Below are positions 16,901 to 25,707 of a DNA stretch of 51,244 bases, piece by piece (positions within the stretch are counted from its first letter, which is position 1; each line of letters opens with the position of its first letter). The stretch spans positions 93,553 to 144,796 of the forward strand of contig UCCS01000010.1 of NCBI GenBank assembly GCA_900470965.1, written 5' to 3'. The position numbers and the translations under genes are program-made. Origin of the DNA: Hyphomicrobiales bacterium (lineage in GTDB: Bacteria; Pseudomonadota; Alphaproteobacteria; Rhizobiales; Rhizobiaceae). The notes under the pieces were generated by a model. That model worked only from the letters and a program-made list of their open reading frames with translations, searched no databases and was not told the origin of the DNA.

Positions 16901-17182
16901 ACCTATTTCAGCAGCAGCGATGCCGCCTTCCCTGACCGCTATCAGGCGATGAGCGACTGGGACGAGGTCAAGGAGGGCGAGATCGACGTCGACGGCGGCT
17001 GGCGCATCTATTCCAGCGGGCCTGGCCTCTATGCCCGCAGCTTCATCGAAAACATCCTTGGCTTCAAACGCCGCTTCGGACGACGCAAGCGCGAACCGCT
17101 GCTGCCGTCTTCCGCCTCGATCACGATCAAGACGGATCATGCACCCTGGCGCCGGCTAAAGGGGCCAAAGCGAAAGGGTTAA
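13901..17182 (+). CDS. GH94-type phosphorylase, 1,2-beta-oligoglucan phosphorylase-like
   Basis: A 1093-residue protein related to the cellobiose phosphorylase/NdvB C-terminal group. The N-terminal half is beta-sandwich-like. The catalytic (alpha/alpha)6 part begins near residue 610, with [20 protein letters not shown], and holds the GDWND motif (residues 787-791) that carries the GH94 general acid. Length and layout resemble the 1,2-beta-oligoglucan phosphorylases, which cleave beta-1,2-glucan chains with phosphate to give glucose 1-phosphate. Substrate is inferred, not shown. No signal peptide is visible, so it should act in the cytoplasm. I prefer ATG 13901 over the GTG at 13826, although neither has a strong ribosome site. 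Its TAA stop interlocks with that of the opposing transporter gene. Confidence 0.8.
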   Translation: MPSRLNRKLQMPRRDNLGLLTIANGSGLSISALPNATLFSIDYADSLGSVQVNQLQGSPLSGGVGRLYLRIGGKKPAVAEIVGPRAKGKFGHSEAGFSWSGNVADINYQVSLVLAPSETTWFWHVALAHSGAEKLPADLVLVQDIGLGDRGFLMNSEAYASQYVDHHIAEHPAFGPVVMNRQNLKQGGGRNPWLAQGCLEGVAAYATDAIQLVKSTAGKDDLLVGPFGTDLPSQRRQHEMACPALQSKSLAVSAEGVTASFFGLFLNDHQAASDNADLSRLDHLKAVEKTVAGPAEQVPPRSIVQDAGLLTVETLDDKALTRLYPDRMLEERADGKLLSFFVPEGALNRHVVLREKELQVARRHGAIVRSGQNMLLDDVTLASTCWMQGIFAAQLTIGNTSFHKLFSVSRDPYNLTRASGLRILADIGQGWQLLGVPSAFDMGLSDCRWIYRLGDRTITVAATASGEDPAMQWAVSVEGKPCRFLVFGHLVLGEREYDTSGYAEFDAEAKRIRFRPDPHWLWGERFPDASYWLVSSTPGAVEAVGGDEFLYEDGVARNGAYIALRSHETQSLAFAVVGSMTDMAEAERLADRYAGGITQEAMLDPASRFWQHAIRGLTLDKPKADAVAHAAILPWLAHDAIVHLSVPHGLEQYTGAAWGTRDACQGPVEFLLAYEHDREAKEVVKTVFSEQYLEKGDWPQWFMLEPYANIRSGDSHGDIVVWPLKALCDYIEATGDLAVLDEKVVWRDDKTMGRAPADTITVHVDKLLATVRERFIPGTHLIRYGEGDWNDSLQPADPHLRDWMVSSWTVSLLYEQIVRYSAILRRIGQAADATELRKIATAMRRDFNKHLIRDGVVAGYGIFDPTHDGVELLLHPDDRRTGLHYSLISMTQAMLGKLFTPEQRRAHMKLIEKHLLFPDGVRLMEKPATYAGGPETLFRRAESSSFFGREIGLMYVHAHLRYCETLAIAEDAKALWKTIGLVNPIAVTDALPHASLRQRNTYFSSSDAAFPDRYQAMSDWDEVKEGEIDVDGGWRIYSSGPGLYARSFIENILGFKRRFGRRKREPLLPSSASITIKTDHAPWRRLKGPKRKG

Positions 17183-18189
17183 GCGGCAACTTCGCGTACC
17201 CGAGGCGGGATCGGATTGGGAGCGGCGAAATGGCAGGCGGCCATCTGGCCGCTCGCTACCTCTCTCAAAGTGGGCCGTTCGACTTTACAGATGTCCTGCG
17301 CGATCGGGCAGCGAGTGTGAAAGCTGCAACCGTGAGGGATGCGCGACGGGCTCGGCACGTCGCCTTCAAGCACGATGCGGCGGCTTTTCCGGTCCGGATC
17401 AGGCTCGGGTGCCGCTGACAACAGCGCCTGCGTATAGGGATGCTGCGGGGCCGAATAGACCATCCGCTTGTCACCTATCTCCACAATTCTGCCGAGATAC
17501 ATCACTGCCACGCGGTCAGCGATATGGCGGACGACGGCGAGGTCATGGGCGATGAAGAGGAAGGAAAAGCCCTTCTTCTCCTGAAGGTCCTGCATCAGGT
17601 TGATGATCTGCGCCTGCACGGAAACGTCGAGTGCGGAGACCGGCTCATCGGCGACGATAAAGCCGGGATTGAGGGAGATCGCCCGGGCAATACCGATGCG
17701 CTGCCGCTGGCCCCCGGAAAACTGTCGGGGATAACGGTCCATGGCGCTCGTCGGCAGGCCGACCTGCGTCAGGAGATCGGCGACCCTCTCGCGCCGTTCG
17801 CGCTTCGAGCGGATGAGGCCGAAGGCGTCCAACGGCTCGCCGATGATTTCGGCGATGGAGCGCCGCGGGCTCAGCGATCCATAGGGATCCTGAAAGATCA
17901 TCTGCACATTGCGCCGCATGCTGCGCATCTTCTCGTGCGACAACGCCGTCAGCTCGGTGCCCTCGAAGAAAACACGGCCATCAGTCGGCTCGATCAGCCG
18001 CAACAGCAGGCGTCCGAGTGTGGACTTGCCGCAGCCGGATTCTCCCACAAGCGCCAGCGTTTCGCCACGCAGGATCTCGAAGCTCAGATCATCGACGGCG
18101 CGCACGCCGCTACTCTCCTGCTTGAAGGACAGCATGCCGCCATCGGAAAACACCTTGCTCAACCCTTCGGCCTGCAGGATTGCGTTCAT
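17179..18189 (-). CDS. Oligopeptide/oligosaccharide-type ABC transporter ATPase (OppF-like)
   Basis: A 336-residue ATPase of the DppF/OppF class. Walker [10 protein letters not shown], signature FSGGQRQR and Walker [11 protein letters not shown] are present, as is the C-terminal Opp/Dpp extension with the Cys motif C-x5-C-x6/7-C ([14 protein letters not shown]), which in some family members binds an Fe-S cluster. The ATG at 18189 overlaps the oppD-like stop (ATGA). A longer frame to 18300 runs into the upstream gene and is rejected. It is the last gene of the minus-strand transporter operon and ends head-on against the GH94 gene. Confidence 0.92.
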   Translation of the reverse strand: MNAILQAEGLSKVFSDGGMLSFKQESSGVRAVDDLSFEILRGETLALVGESGCGKSTLGRLLLRLIEPTDGRVFFEGTELTALSHEKMRSMRRNVQMIFQDPYGSLSPRRSIAEIIGEPLDAFGLIRSKRERRERVADLLTQVGLPTSAMDRYPRQFSGGQRQRIGIARAISLNPGFIVADEPVSALDVSVQAQIINLMQDLQEKKGFSFLFIAHDLAVVRHIADRVAVMYLGRIVEIGDKRMVYSAPQHPYTQALLSAAPEPDPDRKSRRIVLEGDVPSPSRIPHGCSFHTRCPIAQDICKVERPTLREVASGQMAACHFAAPNPIPPRVREVAA

Positions 18190-19193
18190 CGCATATGCTC
18201 CTCGATCGATGGGAGGGATACCTTGTTTTCGGCTGTAACCCAGCAGGCCGCCTTGTGCTTCGGACCGAAGGCAAACATCGGCGGCATTTCGCTGCGGCAC
18301 TTGTCGATATGCAAAGGACAGCGGGTGTAGAAGGGACAGCCCTGCTTGACCGTGCCGGCGAGCGGTACGGAACCCGGGATCTGATATAGGCGCGAGCGCT
18401 CATCATCGAGCCTTGGGATCGATTGCAGCAGGCCGCGCGTATAGGGATGGCTCGGGTTACTGAAGATCGAGCGGACATCCGCATCCTCGACCACGTGGCC
18501 GGCATACATGACGATGACACGATCGCAGACCTCGGCGATGACGCCGAGATCGTGCGAGATCAGCAGCACGGCCGTGTTCAGCGTCTTGCGCACCTTCGCC
18601 ATCAGGTCGAGCACCTGCGCCTGGATGGTCACATCAAGTGCCGTCGTCGGCTCATCGGCGATCAAAAGTTTCGGATTGCAGGCAACTGCCATCGCGATCA
18701 TCACCCGCTGGCGCATGCCGCCCGAAAACTGGTGCGGATAGGCATCGAGACGCCCCTCCGGATTGGGGATGCCGACAAGCTTCAGGAGTTCGATGATGCG
18801 GGTGCGGCGCTCTCCGCGGCTCATCTTCTCATGCAGCTTGATCGCCTCGCCGATCTGGTCGCCGATCGTCATGACCGGGTTCAGCGAGCTCATCGGCTCC
18901 TGAAAGATCATTGCGATGTCCCGGCCGCGGATCTCGGGCATGGCGCTTGCCGGCAGTTTCAGCAAATCATTGCCCTCGAAACTGATCTTGCCGCCGGAAA
19001 TCCGACAGAGTTCCGGCACCAGCCGCATGATTGCAAGCGAGGTGACGGACTTGCCGGAACCGGATTCGCCGACGATACCGACCGCTCCGCCAGCTTCGAT
19101 TTCGAAGCTGACATCATCGACGACAACGATCGGGTTTGCCGGTGTTCCGAATTCCACCCGCAAATGCTCGACACTCAGCAAGGGCTGCTTCAT
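18186..19193 (-). CDS. Oligopeptide/oligosaccharide-type ABC transporter ATPase (OppD-like)
   Basis: A 335-residue partner ATPase of the OppD/DppD class, with Walker [10 protein letters not shown], signature FSGGMRQRV, Walker [11 protein letters not shown], and the C-terminal Cys-rich motif [15 protein letters not shown]. It forms a heterodimer with the OppF-like protein to power the permeases encoded just upstream. It overlaps both neighbours by four bases (ATGA), so the transporter genes are translated as a coupled block. Confidence 0.92.
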   Translation of the reverse strand: MKQPLLSVEHLRVEFGTPANPIVVVDDVSFEIEAGGAVGIVGESGSGKSVTSLAIMRLVPELCRISGGKISFEGNDLLKLPASAMPEIRGRDIAMIFQEPMSSLNPVMTIGDQIGEAIKLHEKMSRGERRTRIIELLKLVGIPNPEGRLDAYPHQFSGGMRQRVMIAMAVACNPKLLIADEPTTALDVTIQAQVLDLMAKVRKTLNTAVLLISHDLGVIAEVCDRVIVMYAGHVVEDADVRSIFSNPSHPYTRGLLQSIPRLDDERSRLYQIPGSVPLAGTVKQGCPFYTRCPLHIDKCRSEMPPMFAFGPKHKAACWVTAENKVSLPSIEEHMR

Positions 19194-20071
19194 TGGCTCG
19201 TCTCCGGATCGAGCACGTCGCGCACGGCGTCGCCGATCAGGTTGAAGGAGAGAACCACGAACGTAATCGCAATACCGGCGCCGATGATCGGCCAGGGTGA
19301 ACCGAAGAGGTTGTTAAGACCGTCACGGATGATATTGCCCCAGCTTGGATTGGGCGGTTGCGTACCGATGCCGAGGAAGCTGAGCGAAGCCTCCAGGCGG
19401 ATGGCGGAGGCGACCCAAAGCGTCATCAGCACGACGATGGGGGCTGCAATGTTCGGAATGATGTGGCGTAAAATAATCGTCGGCGTGCGCACACCCACGG
19501 CGACCGCCGCTTCAACATAGGGCTCCTGCTTGACCGCCAGCGTCGAGGCGCGGGCCACACGGGCAAAGCCGGGGATGAAGGCGACCGTTATGACGGCGAT
19601 AATATTCCAGAAGCCGCCACCGAGCACGGCGGCGATGATGATCGCCAGCAACAATTCCGGAAAGGCGAGCAACAGGTCGATGACGCGCGAGATGAGGCGG
19701 TCGGTGATGCCGCCGAAATAGCCGGCGGTGACGCCGAGCAGGGTGCCGAAAATCGCAGCCAGAACCGGCGATATGAAGCCGAAAATCAGCGAGTTGCGCG
19801 AGCCATAGATCATCCGCGACAGCACATCGCGGCCAAACTGATCAGTGCCGAGCCAATGGCCGGCTGACGGGTTCTGGTTGATCGTCAGAATGCTCTGGGC
19901 GAGCGGATCATAGGGTGCAAGCCATGGCGCAAAGGCGGCGACGAAGATGAAGATCGCGACCACCAGCAGCGCAAAACTGGTGGATATTCGCCCATAGAGG
20001 ATGTGGCGGAACGCATCCGCCAGCCGGTGATCGTCAGCAATGACCTGGGGTGCCTGTTCGGTTGCGGCCAT
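19190..20071 (-). CDS. ABC transporter permease, OppC/DppC type
   Basis: A 293-residue inner-membrane permease. It has a cytoplasmic N-terminus, then a first membrane helix (SFALLVVAIFIFVAAFAPWL), the family stretch GTDQFGRDVLSRMIYGSRNSL at about 75-95, and the EAA loop near VGVRTPTIILRHIIPNIAAP. The ATG at 20071 overlaps the oppB-like stop by one base (TGATG); a GTG one codon earlier is possible. It pairs with the OppB-like permease. Confidence 0.9.
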   Translation of the reverse strand: MAATEQAPQVIADDHRLADAFRHILYGRISTSFALLVVAIFIFVAAFAPWLAPYDPLAQSILTINQNPSAGHWLGTDQFGRDVLSRMIYGSRNSLIFGFISPVLAAIFGTLLGVTAGYFGGITDRLISRVIDLLLAFPELLLAIIIAAVLGGGFWNIIAVITVAFIPGFARVARASTLAVKQEPYVEAAVAVGVRTPTIILRHIIPNIAAPIVVLMTLWVASAIRLEASLSFLGIGTQPPNPSWGNIIRDGLNNLFGSPWPIIGAGIAITFVVLSFNLIGDAVRDVLDPETSQ

Positions 20072-21006
20072 CACTTCACCCGGATTCTTGGATCGACGAC
20101 GATGTAGACGAGATCCATCGCCAGATTGATCAGCACCACGAACATCGCAAAGACCACGACGCCCCCTTGAATGACACCATAGTCACGCTCAGAGATGGCG
20201 CTGATCAGCAACTTGCCGATGCCTGGGCGGTTGAAGACGAGTTCGATCGCCACGGAACCTGACAGCGTCGCCAGCATGCTGAGGCCGAGCCCGGTCGTCA
20301 GCGGCAGAAGTGCATTGCGCAACCCGTGGCGATAAATGACGCGCGTTTCGCGCGCGCCCTTGGCGCGAGCGGTGCGCACATAATCGCGGCCCATCACCTC
20401 CAGCAGCGAGGTGCGGGTGAGGCGTCCGATGAAGGCCGCCTTGACCAGTGCCAAAGTAAGCGCGGGTAGGAAGACATGGTGCATGCGGTCAATGAAACCG
20501 GTGCCGCCACCATTGATCGGGAACCAGCCGAGATTGAGCGCGAAGGTAATGAGCAGCAGCGCGCCGAGGTAAAAATCTGGAATGGCATAGCCGAACAGCG
20601 AAAAGCCGCGCATGGCCGAATCCGGCAGGCCGTTGCGATGCGTGGCTGCCCAGACACCAAAGGGTACACCGACGACAACGCCCATGATCATCGCAACGAT
20701 CGTCAGCTCGATCGTGTAGGGAAGATTATAGACGATCAGTCCGAGGACCGGCTGGTCGGTCATGGCGGAACGGCCGAAATCAAGGCTGAGCGTGCCGATG
20801 ACGAAGTTGATATATTGCTGCCATAGAGGAGCGTTCAGCCCCATCCGCTCGCGAAAGAGCTGGAGCTGTTCGGCCGTGGCATTGTCGCCCAGCGCCGCAA
20901 TTGCCGGATCGCCCGGCAGAATGCGCATGGCAATGAAGACAAGTGTCAAAACCAGCAGGATGGTCGGAATAGCGTCCGCCAACCTGAGCAAGAGATACCG
21001 GGTCAC
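20071..21006 (-). CDS. ABC transporter permease, OppB/DppB type
   Basis: A 311-residue permease beginning MTRYLLLRLADAIPTILLVL, the classic DppB start, with six predicted membrane helices and the EAA loop around ARAKGARETRVIYRHGLRNA near residue 210. It forms the translocation pore with the OppC-like protein. Ninety-three bases separate it from the glycosidase-like gene upstream in the same operon. Confidence 0.92.
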   Translation of the reverse strand: MTRYLLLRLADAIPTILLVLTLVFIAMRILPGDPAIAALGDNATAEQLQLFRERMGLNAPLWQQYINFVIGTLSLDFGRSAMTDQPVLGLIVYNLPYTIELTIVAMIMGVVVGVPFGVWAATHRNGLPDSAMRGFSLFGYAIPDFYLGALLLITFALNLGWFPINGGGTGFIDRMHHVFLPALTLALVKAAFIGRLTRTSLLEVMGRDYVRTARAKGARETRVIYRHGLRNALLPLTTGLGLSMLATLSGSVAIELVFNRPGIGKLLISAISERDYGVIQGGVVVFAMFVVLINLAMDLVYIVVDPRIRVK

Positions 21007-21099
21007 AGATCCGTCTCCTCCCTGTCACCGCCAGAGCGGTCTCCTCCTTCGGCGCGGCCGGCATTCCCGTCGGCGGACGCCCATGTACGTATGCACGGT

Positions 21100-23661
21100 T
21101 CAGTCCTGCAGCGCCGTGTAGTAAGGCTCGTTGGACAGGTTGCCCTCAAGACCTGGTGACAGCACGTTTCGCCCGCCCCTCCTCGAGCTGACGAAAAACT
21201 GCAGGTGAAACTTGGAGTCGGTGTAGTCGCCGGGAATGGTCGCGGCGAAGCCATCGCCATTCCGTGTCATCTTCGCCGAATTCCAGCGCTCGGCCTGATT
21301 GACATGACGATAGTGCAGCACCGGTTCCTCGTCTACCGTCTCATCGACATGCACCGTAAGCGCCTCGCCAGCTTTGAATGTTGCAGGTGCTGCGATACCC
21401 GCAGTGCTGGAGATCACCGGCTGGCGGGCCTTGAGCGCCTTGACGGCTGCAAGTACCTGCTCGTCCGGCTGCACCGCTTCAAACTTGCCGGCGCCGCGCA
21501 GCGACTCCAGATCGAGAACTTCGGCCGCCATCTCGGGCAGGCGCGATTGCCACGAGCCGCGCAGCCAGGATTGCGGGCCGTAGGTCAAGTCGTCGTGATA
21601 GATATCGCGGGAGACATCGGCCGCCGCCTGCCAAGCCATGACGGAGCGCTTCGCGTGATCAATAACGGGCTCGATCAGCGTCGTGACCTTGGTGGCGATG
21701 AAAAGCTCCGCCCAGCATGCAGCCCGGAAGCGCTCCGCGAAGAAGCGGGCAATGCCGGCCGAGATCTGTATGTCGATCATGATGCGCTGGACGGCGGCGG
21801 AGCCGAAGCTTCCGGTCGCCTTCGCCCTTGTCAGAGCCGCCTCACAGCCTTCCGCCATCTCCTCCAGCCAGTCGGCCACATCAAGTGGTGTGTAGCGATG
21901 CGAGGGCTTGCCGGCGAGAAGCAGTTCGGCATATTCGCGCGCATTGGCAAAGAGCGATGAATCGAAGGTTGGTGCATTTCCGAAACGGACCGGCCCTTCC
22001 ATGTCGAAGCCATAGGCGCGACGGCCCGAGCCTTCGACGAGTGCAAGGTTGGTGTAGACTTCCGGCCAGTAGTGATTGTTGGAAGCTGAAGGGCCGTGTG
22101 CCAGGGTGATCAGCGGCAGCACGCGGCTTGCCCAGGAGAGCCCCTTCTCGCAGTCGGCGGCGGCATCGCCGCATTCATGTTCGAGATAGCGCATCCAGCT
22201 TTCCCGCGGTGCTTCCGGATAAAAGAGCAGTCGCCCCCAGACGCGGTATTGATACTCATATTTCTGCCAGTCGTAGCGCGTCGGCAGGCCGTGCTTCTGG
22301 TAGTTGAAGCGACCACCGGGAATGCCGGTACCCATACGGCCCTTGAAGCTCTGCGGCTCGCACCATTCAACGCCGTCGGAGCCGGCAAACATGGAGCTGC
22401 GGCCATAACCGGCGGCAAATTCCGGATCGCCCCAGAGCAGCACCCGCTGCGTCCCCGCCCAGATGCGGTAGATGACCTTGTAGTCCTTGTCCTTGGTCAG
22501 GAGGTCACCGTAGCTGTAGCGCAAGAACTTGCGGGAACCTTCGCTGAGCTGCTCGCGCTCGCTGCGCGCTACCTCTGGCGGGTACTCCTTGTCGCGGATA
22601 GCGGACTGGTGATAGGGCGGCCCCATATGTTCGGCGAGATATTTCGGCGAGGCGGCAAAGGGCATGCCGGACTCGCGGGCGATCTGCAACATGGTGTGAT
22701 CGAGACCCTTGCCATGCATGTCGATCTCGACAGGACGGCCGGCGGCAGTAACACCCGCGAAAGCCTCTTTCCAGAACCCGTACTCGCCTTCCGCAATGCC
22801 GCCCTCGACATGGACGCGGAATGTCAGGCCGGTTATCTCGGGGACTTGCCGCAGCAATTCGGTGATCGCATCGCGACAGTAAGGTGCGAGATTATCATCA
22901 GTGACACCCGTGACCGTGTAGTTGGCACGTGGCACGTCGTCGAAATCGTAGCGCTGCGTCCAGAGCGCCAGCTGGAATTCCAGCCCGCGCTTGGCGGCCT
23001 CACGACCAATGAATTTCAGCATGTCCAGATTGGTTTCGCGCTCCTCGTCGGAGAGCTCGGTCACTTCGACGTCATAACCTGGCAGCTTCAGCAGGAACGG
23101 ATAAGGGAAATAGAAATAGACGTCGGTGATCCACGGATTGTGGTAGGGATAGTTGTAGCCCATGCCAAGCGTCAGGGCGAAACGGTTGAACCGGTTCGAT
23201 GCCAGCATGGTCAGATAATCGCGCCATTGCTGCTTGTCGTGGAACCAGACCTTGTCTTCTTCCTCGCTGCAGAAAAGCCGCGCCATGCTGCGGATGCGAG
23301 CTGACGGTTTTTCGGCAAGAGGAAACTTGCCTGCAAACAGGTCTTCGCCATCGCTATAGCGCACGCGATCGGCGAGCTCGGTCAAAGCATAGATCATACC
23401 CCTTTCGTCATGCGCCCACACGGTAATCGTGTTGTCGTCGCGGATGAGAGCAAACGCCTCCTCGCTCCGCGCCATCGCCGCCGGCGCCTGTGGCGATCCA
23501 ACCTCGGCCACCACGATCGAGATACCCTGCCCCGACGCCTTATCGGAGGACTTCGCACCCCGCCGCTTCAGGCGGCAGCGCAATTCGTCGATTGCCCATG
23601 CGACACTGTCCGAAAGCGGTGTGGATGGCAGGCTGAAGGATACGGTGTCGGCTTGCGCCAT
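21100..23661 (-). CDS. Large glycosidase-like protein, family unassigned
   Basis: An 853-residue protein that I cannot place in a named family. Residues about 1-110 look like the small alpha/beta domain that precedes the barrel in GH20, GH67 and GH84 enzymes (DDNTITVWAHDERGMIYALTEL). Residues about 120-600 look like a (beta/alpha)8 barrel with many aromatic and acidic residues: FALTLGMGYNYPYHNPWITD, FQLALWTQRYDF, FRVHVEGGIAEGEYGFW, WAGTQRVLLWGDPEF and PSASNNHYWPEVYTN. A C-terminal beta-rich part ends with SKFHLQFFVSSRRGG. No signal peptide is seen, so it likely acts in the cytoplasm on material brought in by the flanking transporter. A GAGG ribosome site precedes ATG 23661. The glycosidase role is inferred from fold-like features and context. 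Confidence 0.7.
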   Translation of the reverse strand: MAQADTVSFSLPSTPLSDSVAWAIDELRCRLKRRGAKSSDKASGQGISIVVAEVGSPQAPAAMARSEEAFALIRDDNTITVWAHDERGMIYALTELADRVRYSDGEDLFAGKFPLAEKPSARIRSMARLFCSEEEDKVWFHDKQQWRDYLTMLASNRFNRFALTLGMGYNYPYHNPWITDVYFYFPYPFLLKLPGYDVEVTELSDEERETNLDMLKFIGREAAKRGLEFQLALWTQRYDFDDVPRANYTVTGVTDDNLAPYCRDAITELLRQVPEITGLTFRVHVEGGIAEGEYGFWKEAFAGVTAAGRPVEIDMHGKGLDHTMLQIARESGMPFAASPKYLAEHMGPPYHQSAIRDKEYPPEVARSEREQLSEGSRKFLRYSYGDLLTKDKDYKVIYRIWAGTQRVLLWGDPEFAAGYGRSSMFAGSDGVEWCEPQSFKGRMGTGIPGGRFNYQKHGLPTRYDWQKYEYQYRVWGRLLFYPEAPRESWMRYLEHECGDAAADCEKGLSWASRVLPLITLAHGPSASNNHYWPEVYTNLALVEGSGRRAYGFDMEGPVRFGNAPTFDSSLFANAREYAELLLAGKPSHRYTPLDVADWLEEMAEGCEAALTRAKATGSFGSAAVQRIMIDIQISAGIARFFAERFRAACWAELFIATKVTTLIEPVIDHAKRSVMAWQAAADVSRDIYHDDLTYGPQSWLRGSWQSRLPEMAAEVLDLESLRGAGKFEAVQPDEQVLAAVKALKARQPVISSTAGIAAPATFKAGEALTVHVDETVDEEPVLHYRHVNQAERWNSAKMTRNGDGFAATIPGDYTDSKFHLQFFVSSRRGGRNVLSPGLEGNLSNEPYYTALQD

Positions 23662-23762
23662 GTCTGACCTCGCAGGAATAAGACCAATATCAGCGCGCAG
23701 GGCGCAACGCTCCCCGCTCGACGCTGGGAACGATCATGATGTCGGAACGTGTTCGCGACTGG

Positions 23763-23808
23763 AGCATCGGACCGAAAATATGAAGCGGTTTTCGAACAAT
23801 CCGATGCT
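23763..23808. repeat. Palindromic intergenic element, rhizobial type
   Basis: AGCATCGGA (23763-23771) pairs perfectly with TCCGATGCT (23800-23808), and nested inside CGAAAA (23773-23778) pairs with TTTTCG (23789-23794). This layout recalls the short dispersed palindromes common between rhizobial genes, with their CATCGGA...CCGAAAA...TTTTCG...TCCGATG pattern. It lies between the binding-protein and glycosidase genes of the minus-strand operon. Only one copy was found in the window. Confidence 0.6.
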
Positions 23809-23825
23809 TTAACAAAGACTTGGAG

Positions 23826-23855
23826 CGGCGGACGCGATCCGGGTTTTGTCCGCCG
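23826..23855 (-). promoter_or_regulatory. Stem-loop after the binding-protein gene
   Basis: CGGCGGAC (23826-23833) and GTCCGCCG (23848-23855) form a perfect 8-bp stem with a 14-nt loop, starting 12 bases after the stop of the binding-protein gene on the minus strand. There is no proper T-run. It probably stabilises the binding-protein part of the operon mRNA and lowers readthrough into the glycosidase and permease genes. Confidence 0.5.
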
Positions 23856-23866
23856 TTCTAAGGAAG

Positions 23867-25486
23867 TTAGGCCTTGATCTTGGCCTTGGTCAGCGGCCAA
23901 TTCACATAGCCGGAAACCACATCGTAGCCGAGATCGACCTTTTCAGAACGGACGATCATGAAACCGTTGTTGGAAACGGGCAGAATGACCGCATCCTTGA
24001 GGGCCTTGATCTCGATTTCCTTGACGATCTCCAAGCGCTTGTTGAGATTCGGCTCGGCAAGCGCCTTGCCCAGGAGGTCGTCGATGCCTGGAACGGCAGC
24101 GCCATAATGGCTCATATTCGCCCCGCCATTGCCATCCGAGCGAACTTCAGCGCCCTTCGACAGATAGGTGACGATCACCTGCGTCGGCACCGGCGGCAGC
24201 GCAGACGACTGCTGCGACAGCGTGTTGGTGCCAATGTTCTGGTCGGCATGGAAGGCTGTATGATCCTTGATGTTCAGGTCCATATTGATGCCAACCTTGC
24301 GCAGCTGCGCCTGGATCATCAGCATGATGGCCGAAAAATCCTCGCGCTGCGACGTATCGTTCTTGAAGCTGAAGCCATCAGGGAACCCGGCTTCGGCAAG
24401 CAGCGACTTGGCTTTTTCAGGATCATACTTGTAGGCAACATCGGCCGGGATGTTTTCCGCCGTGAAGCCACCGGGATAGGAGGGTGGATTGAGCCCGTAA
24501 GTGCGCTTGCTGATCGGCGCGATCGCTGTGGTAATCTCGTCGCGGTCGATCGCATAGAAGAGCGCCTGACGCACACGCACATCGTCGAACGGCTTCTTCG
24601 TCACGTTGACCTGCATGGTGAAGAAGCTGCCGGGGCTGACGACGTCGAAGATCAGGTTCGGATCGCGTTGCGACATGGAAGCCGCCCAGCCGGGGGCACG
24701 AACGCCCTCAATCAGATGCACGTCGCCTGACAGCAGCGCCAGCGTACGCGCCGTCGTATCGGCGATATAGAGGCATTGCAGCTTGGGTGTCGCCGGCTGG
24801 ACGTCCCAGTGTTCTGTATTGGCAACCAGCATGACGCCCTGCGACGGATCCGGATAGACAGTTTCCAGCACATAGGGGCCGGTTCCGATCGGATCGCGGC
24901 CGATCGGCTCCTCGCCCTTCTCCTCGACTGCCTTCTTGCTCATGACGGAGGCGTCGTAGTCGCTGAGAACGCCGAGCAGGAAGAGCGGATCCGGCTGCGC
25001 CAGCTTGAAGGTGACCGTGTAGGGATCGTCGGCCACGACCTCGCTGATATTGGTGAATTTCGGACGCACGCCACCGACGCGGACGGCATCGCGAATGCGG
25101 TCGAAGGTGAACTTGACGTCCGCGGACGTCATCTCGCCATAGCCCTTGTGGAACTTGACACCCTGACGGAGCTTCAGCGTCCAGGACTTCGAATCCGGCG
25201 TTGAGCTCCAGCTCGTTGCAAGGCGCGGTACGAGCTCGTCTATCGTTGCCGGGAACTTCCAGAGCGGCAGGTCGACGAGCTTGTCATAGACGTGGATAAT
25301 CGCCCAATTGTCGACACCCTGGATCGACTTCGCAGGGTCGATGGTCCTGAGGCCGCGGGCAGCAAAAGCAATTTTCAATGTATCGGTAGCTTGCGCAAAC
25401 GCAGCCGGCCCGAAGCTTGCCACAATACCGGCGCCGACAACGGCAGCCGCAGAATTTTCCATGAATTTACGTCGAGTAATCGCCAT
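23867..25486 (-). CDS. ABC transporter substrate-binding protein, family 5
   Basis: A 539-residue SBP_bac_5 (OppA/DppA-class) protein with a twin-arginine signal (TRRKFM, residues 4-9, hydrophobic core to about 30, AFAQA cleavage site). The mature part has the family landmarks LKIAFAARGLRTIDPAKS, LRQGVKFHKGYGEMTSADVKFTFDR and VRQALFYAIDRDEI. The class binds peptides or oligosaccharides; the glycosidase neighbours favour an oligosaccharide or glycoside here. GGGAGGA precedes ATG 25486. Upstream lies a perfect LacI-type palindrome (25590-25601), so the LacI regulator encoded next to it probably controls the operon. Confidence 0.9.
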   Translation of the reverse strand: MAITRRKFMENSAAAVVGAGIVASFGPAAFAQATDTLKIAFAARGLRTIDPAKSIQGVDNWAIIHVYDKLVDLPLWKFPATIDELVPRLATSWSSTPDSKSWTLKLRQGVKFHKGYGEMTSADVKFTFDRIRDAVRVGGVRPKFTNISEVVADDPYTVTFKLAQPDPLFLLGVLSDYDASVMSKKAVEEKGEEPIGRDPIGTGPYVLETVYPDPSQGVMLVANTEHWDVQPATPKLQCLYIADTTARTLALLSGDVHLIEGVRAPGWAASMSQRDPNLIFDVVSPGSFFTMQVNVTKKPFDDVRVRQALFYAIDRDEITTAIAPISKRTYGLNPPSYPGGFTAENIPADVAYKYDPEKAKSLLAEAGFPDGFSFKNDTSQREDFSAIMLMIQAQLRKVGINMDLNIKDHTAFHADQNIGTNTLSQQSSALPPVPTQVIVTYLSKGAEVRSDGNGGANMSHYGAAVPGIDDLLGKALAEPNLNKRLEIVKEIEIKALKDAVILPVSNNGFMIVRSEKVDLGYDVVSGYVNWPLTKAKIKA

Positions 25487-25589
25487 GCTCAGATCCTCCC
25501 TTATCGAGGCGCTGCATCCCGGTTGACGCTTAATTCCCGGTGTTTTTGTTATGAAGCGTCTTCTGGGTCGACGAGCAACGCAAGGGGAC

Positions 25590-25601
25590 GGTAGCGCTAC
25601 C
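25590..25601. promoter_or_regulatory. LacI-type operator upstream of the binding-protein operon
   Basis: GGTAGCGCTACC is a perfect 12-bp palindrome with the central CG typical of LacI/GntR-type operators. It sits 104 bases before the binding-protein start and 107 bases after the end of the LacI gene, where the promoter of the minus-strand operon should be. A near-copy lies at 30230-30241. Confidence 0.75.
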
Positions 25602-25707
25602 AGATACAGGCGTCAAGTTTGTTCGACGGCGGATTTATGGGCGTTTTGGAAAAGCTCTTATTCAAATTGCGACATATGCCGCAAGCGAAAGATCGTCACT
25701 CTTGGCG

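Noticed and set aside
18190..18300. Longer N-terminus for the OppF-like ATPase up to 18300
   Set aside because: It would overlap the OppD-like gene by over 100 bases; the ATGA start at 18189 fits the coupled pattern of the operon.
22096..23304. Open frame of 402 codons on the plus strand opposite the glycosidase-like gene
   Set aside because: It is an antisense shadow with no start context or domain. The minus-strand frame is longer and has a ribosome site and operon position.
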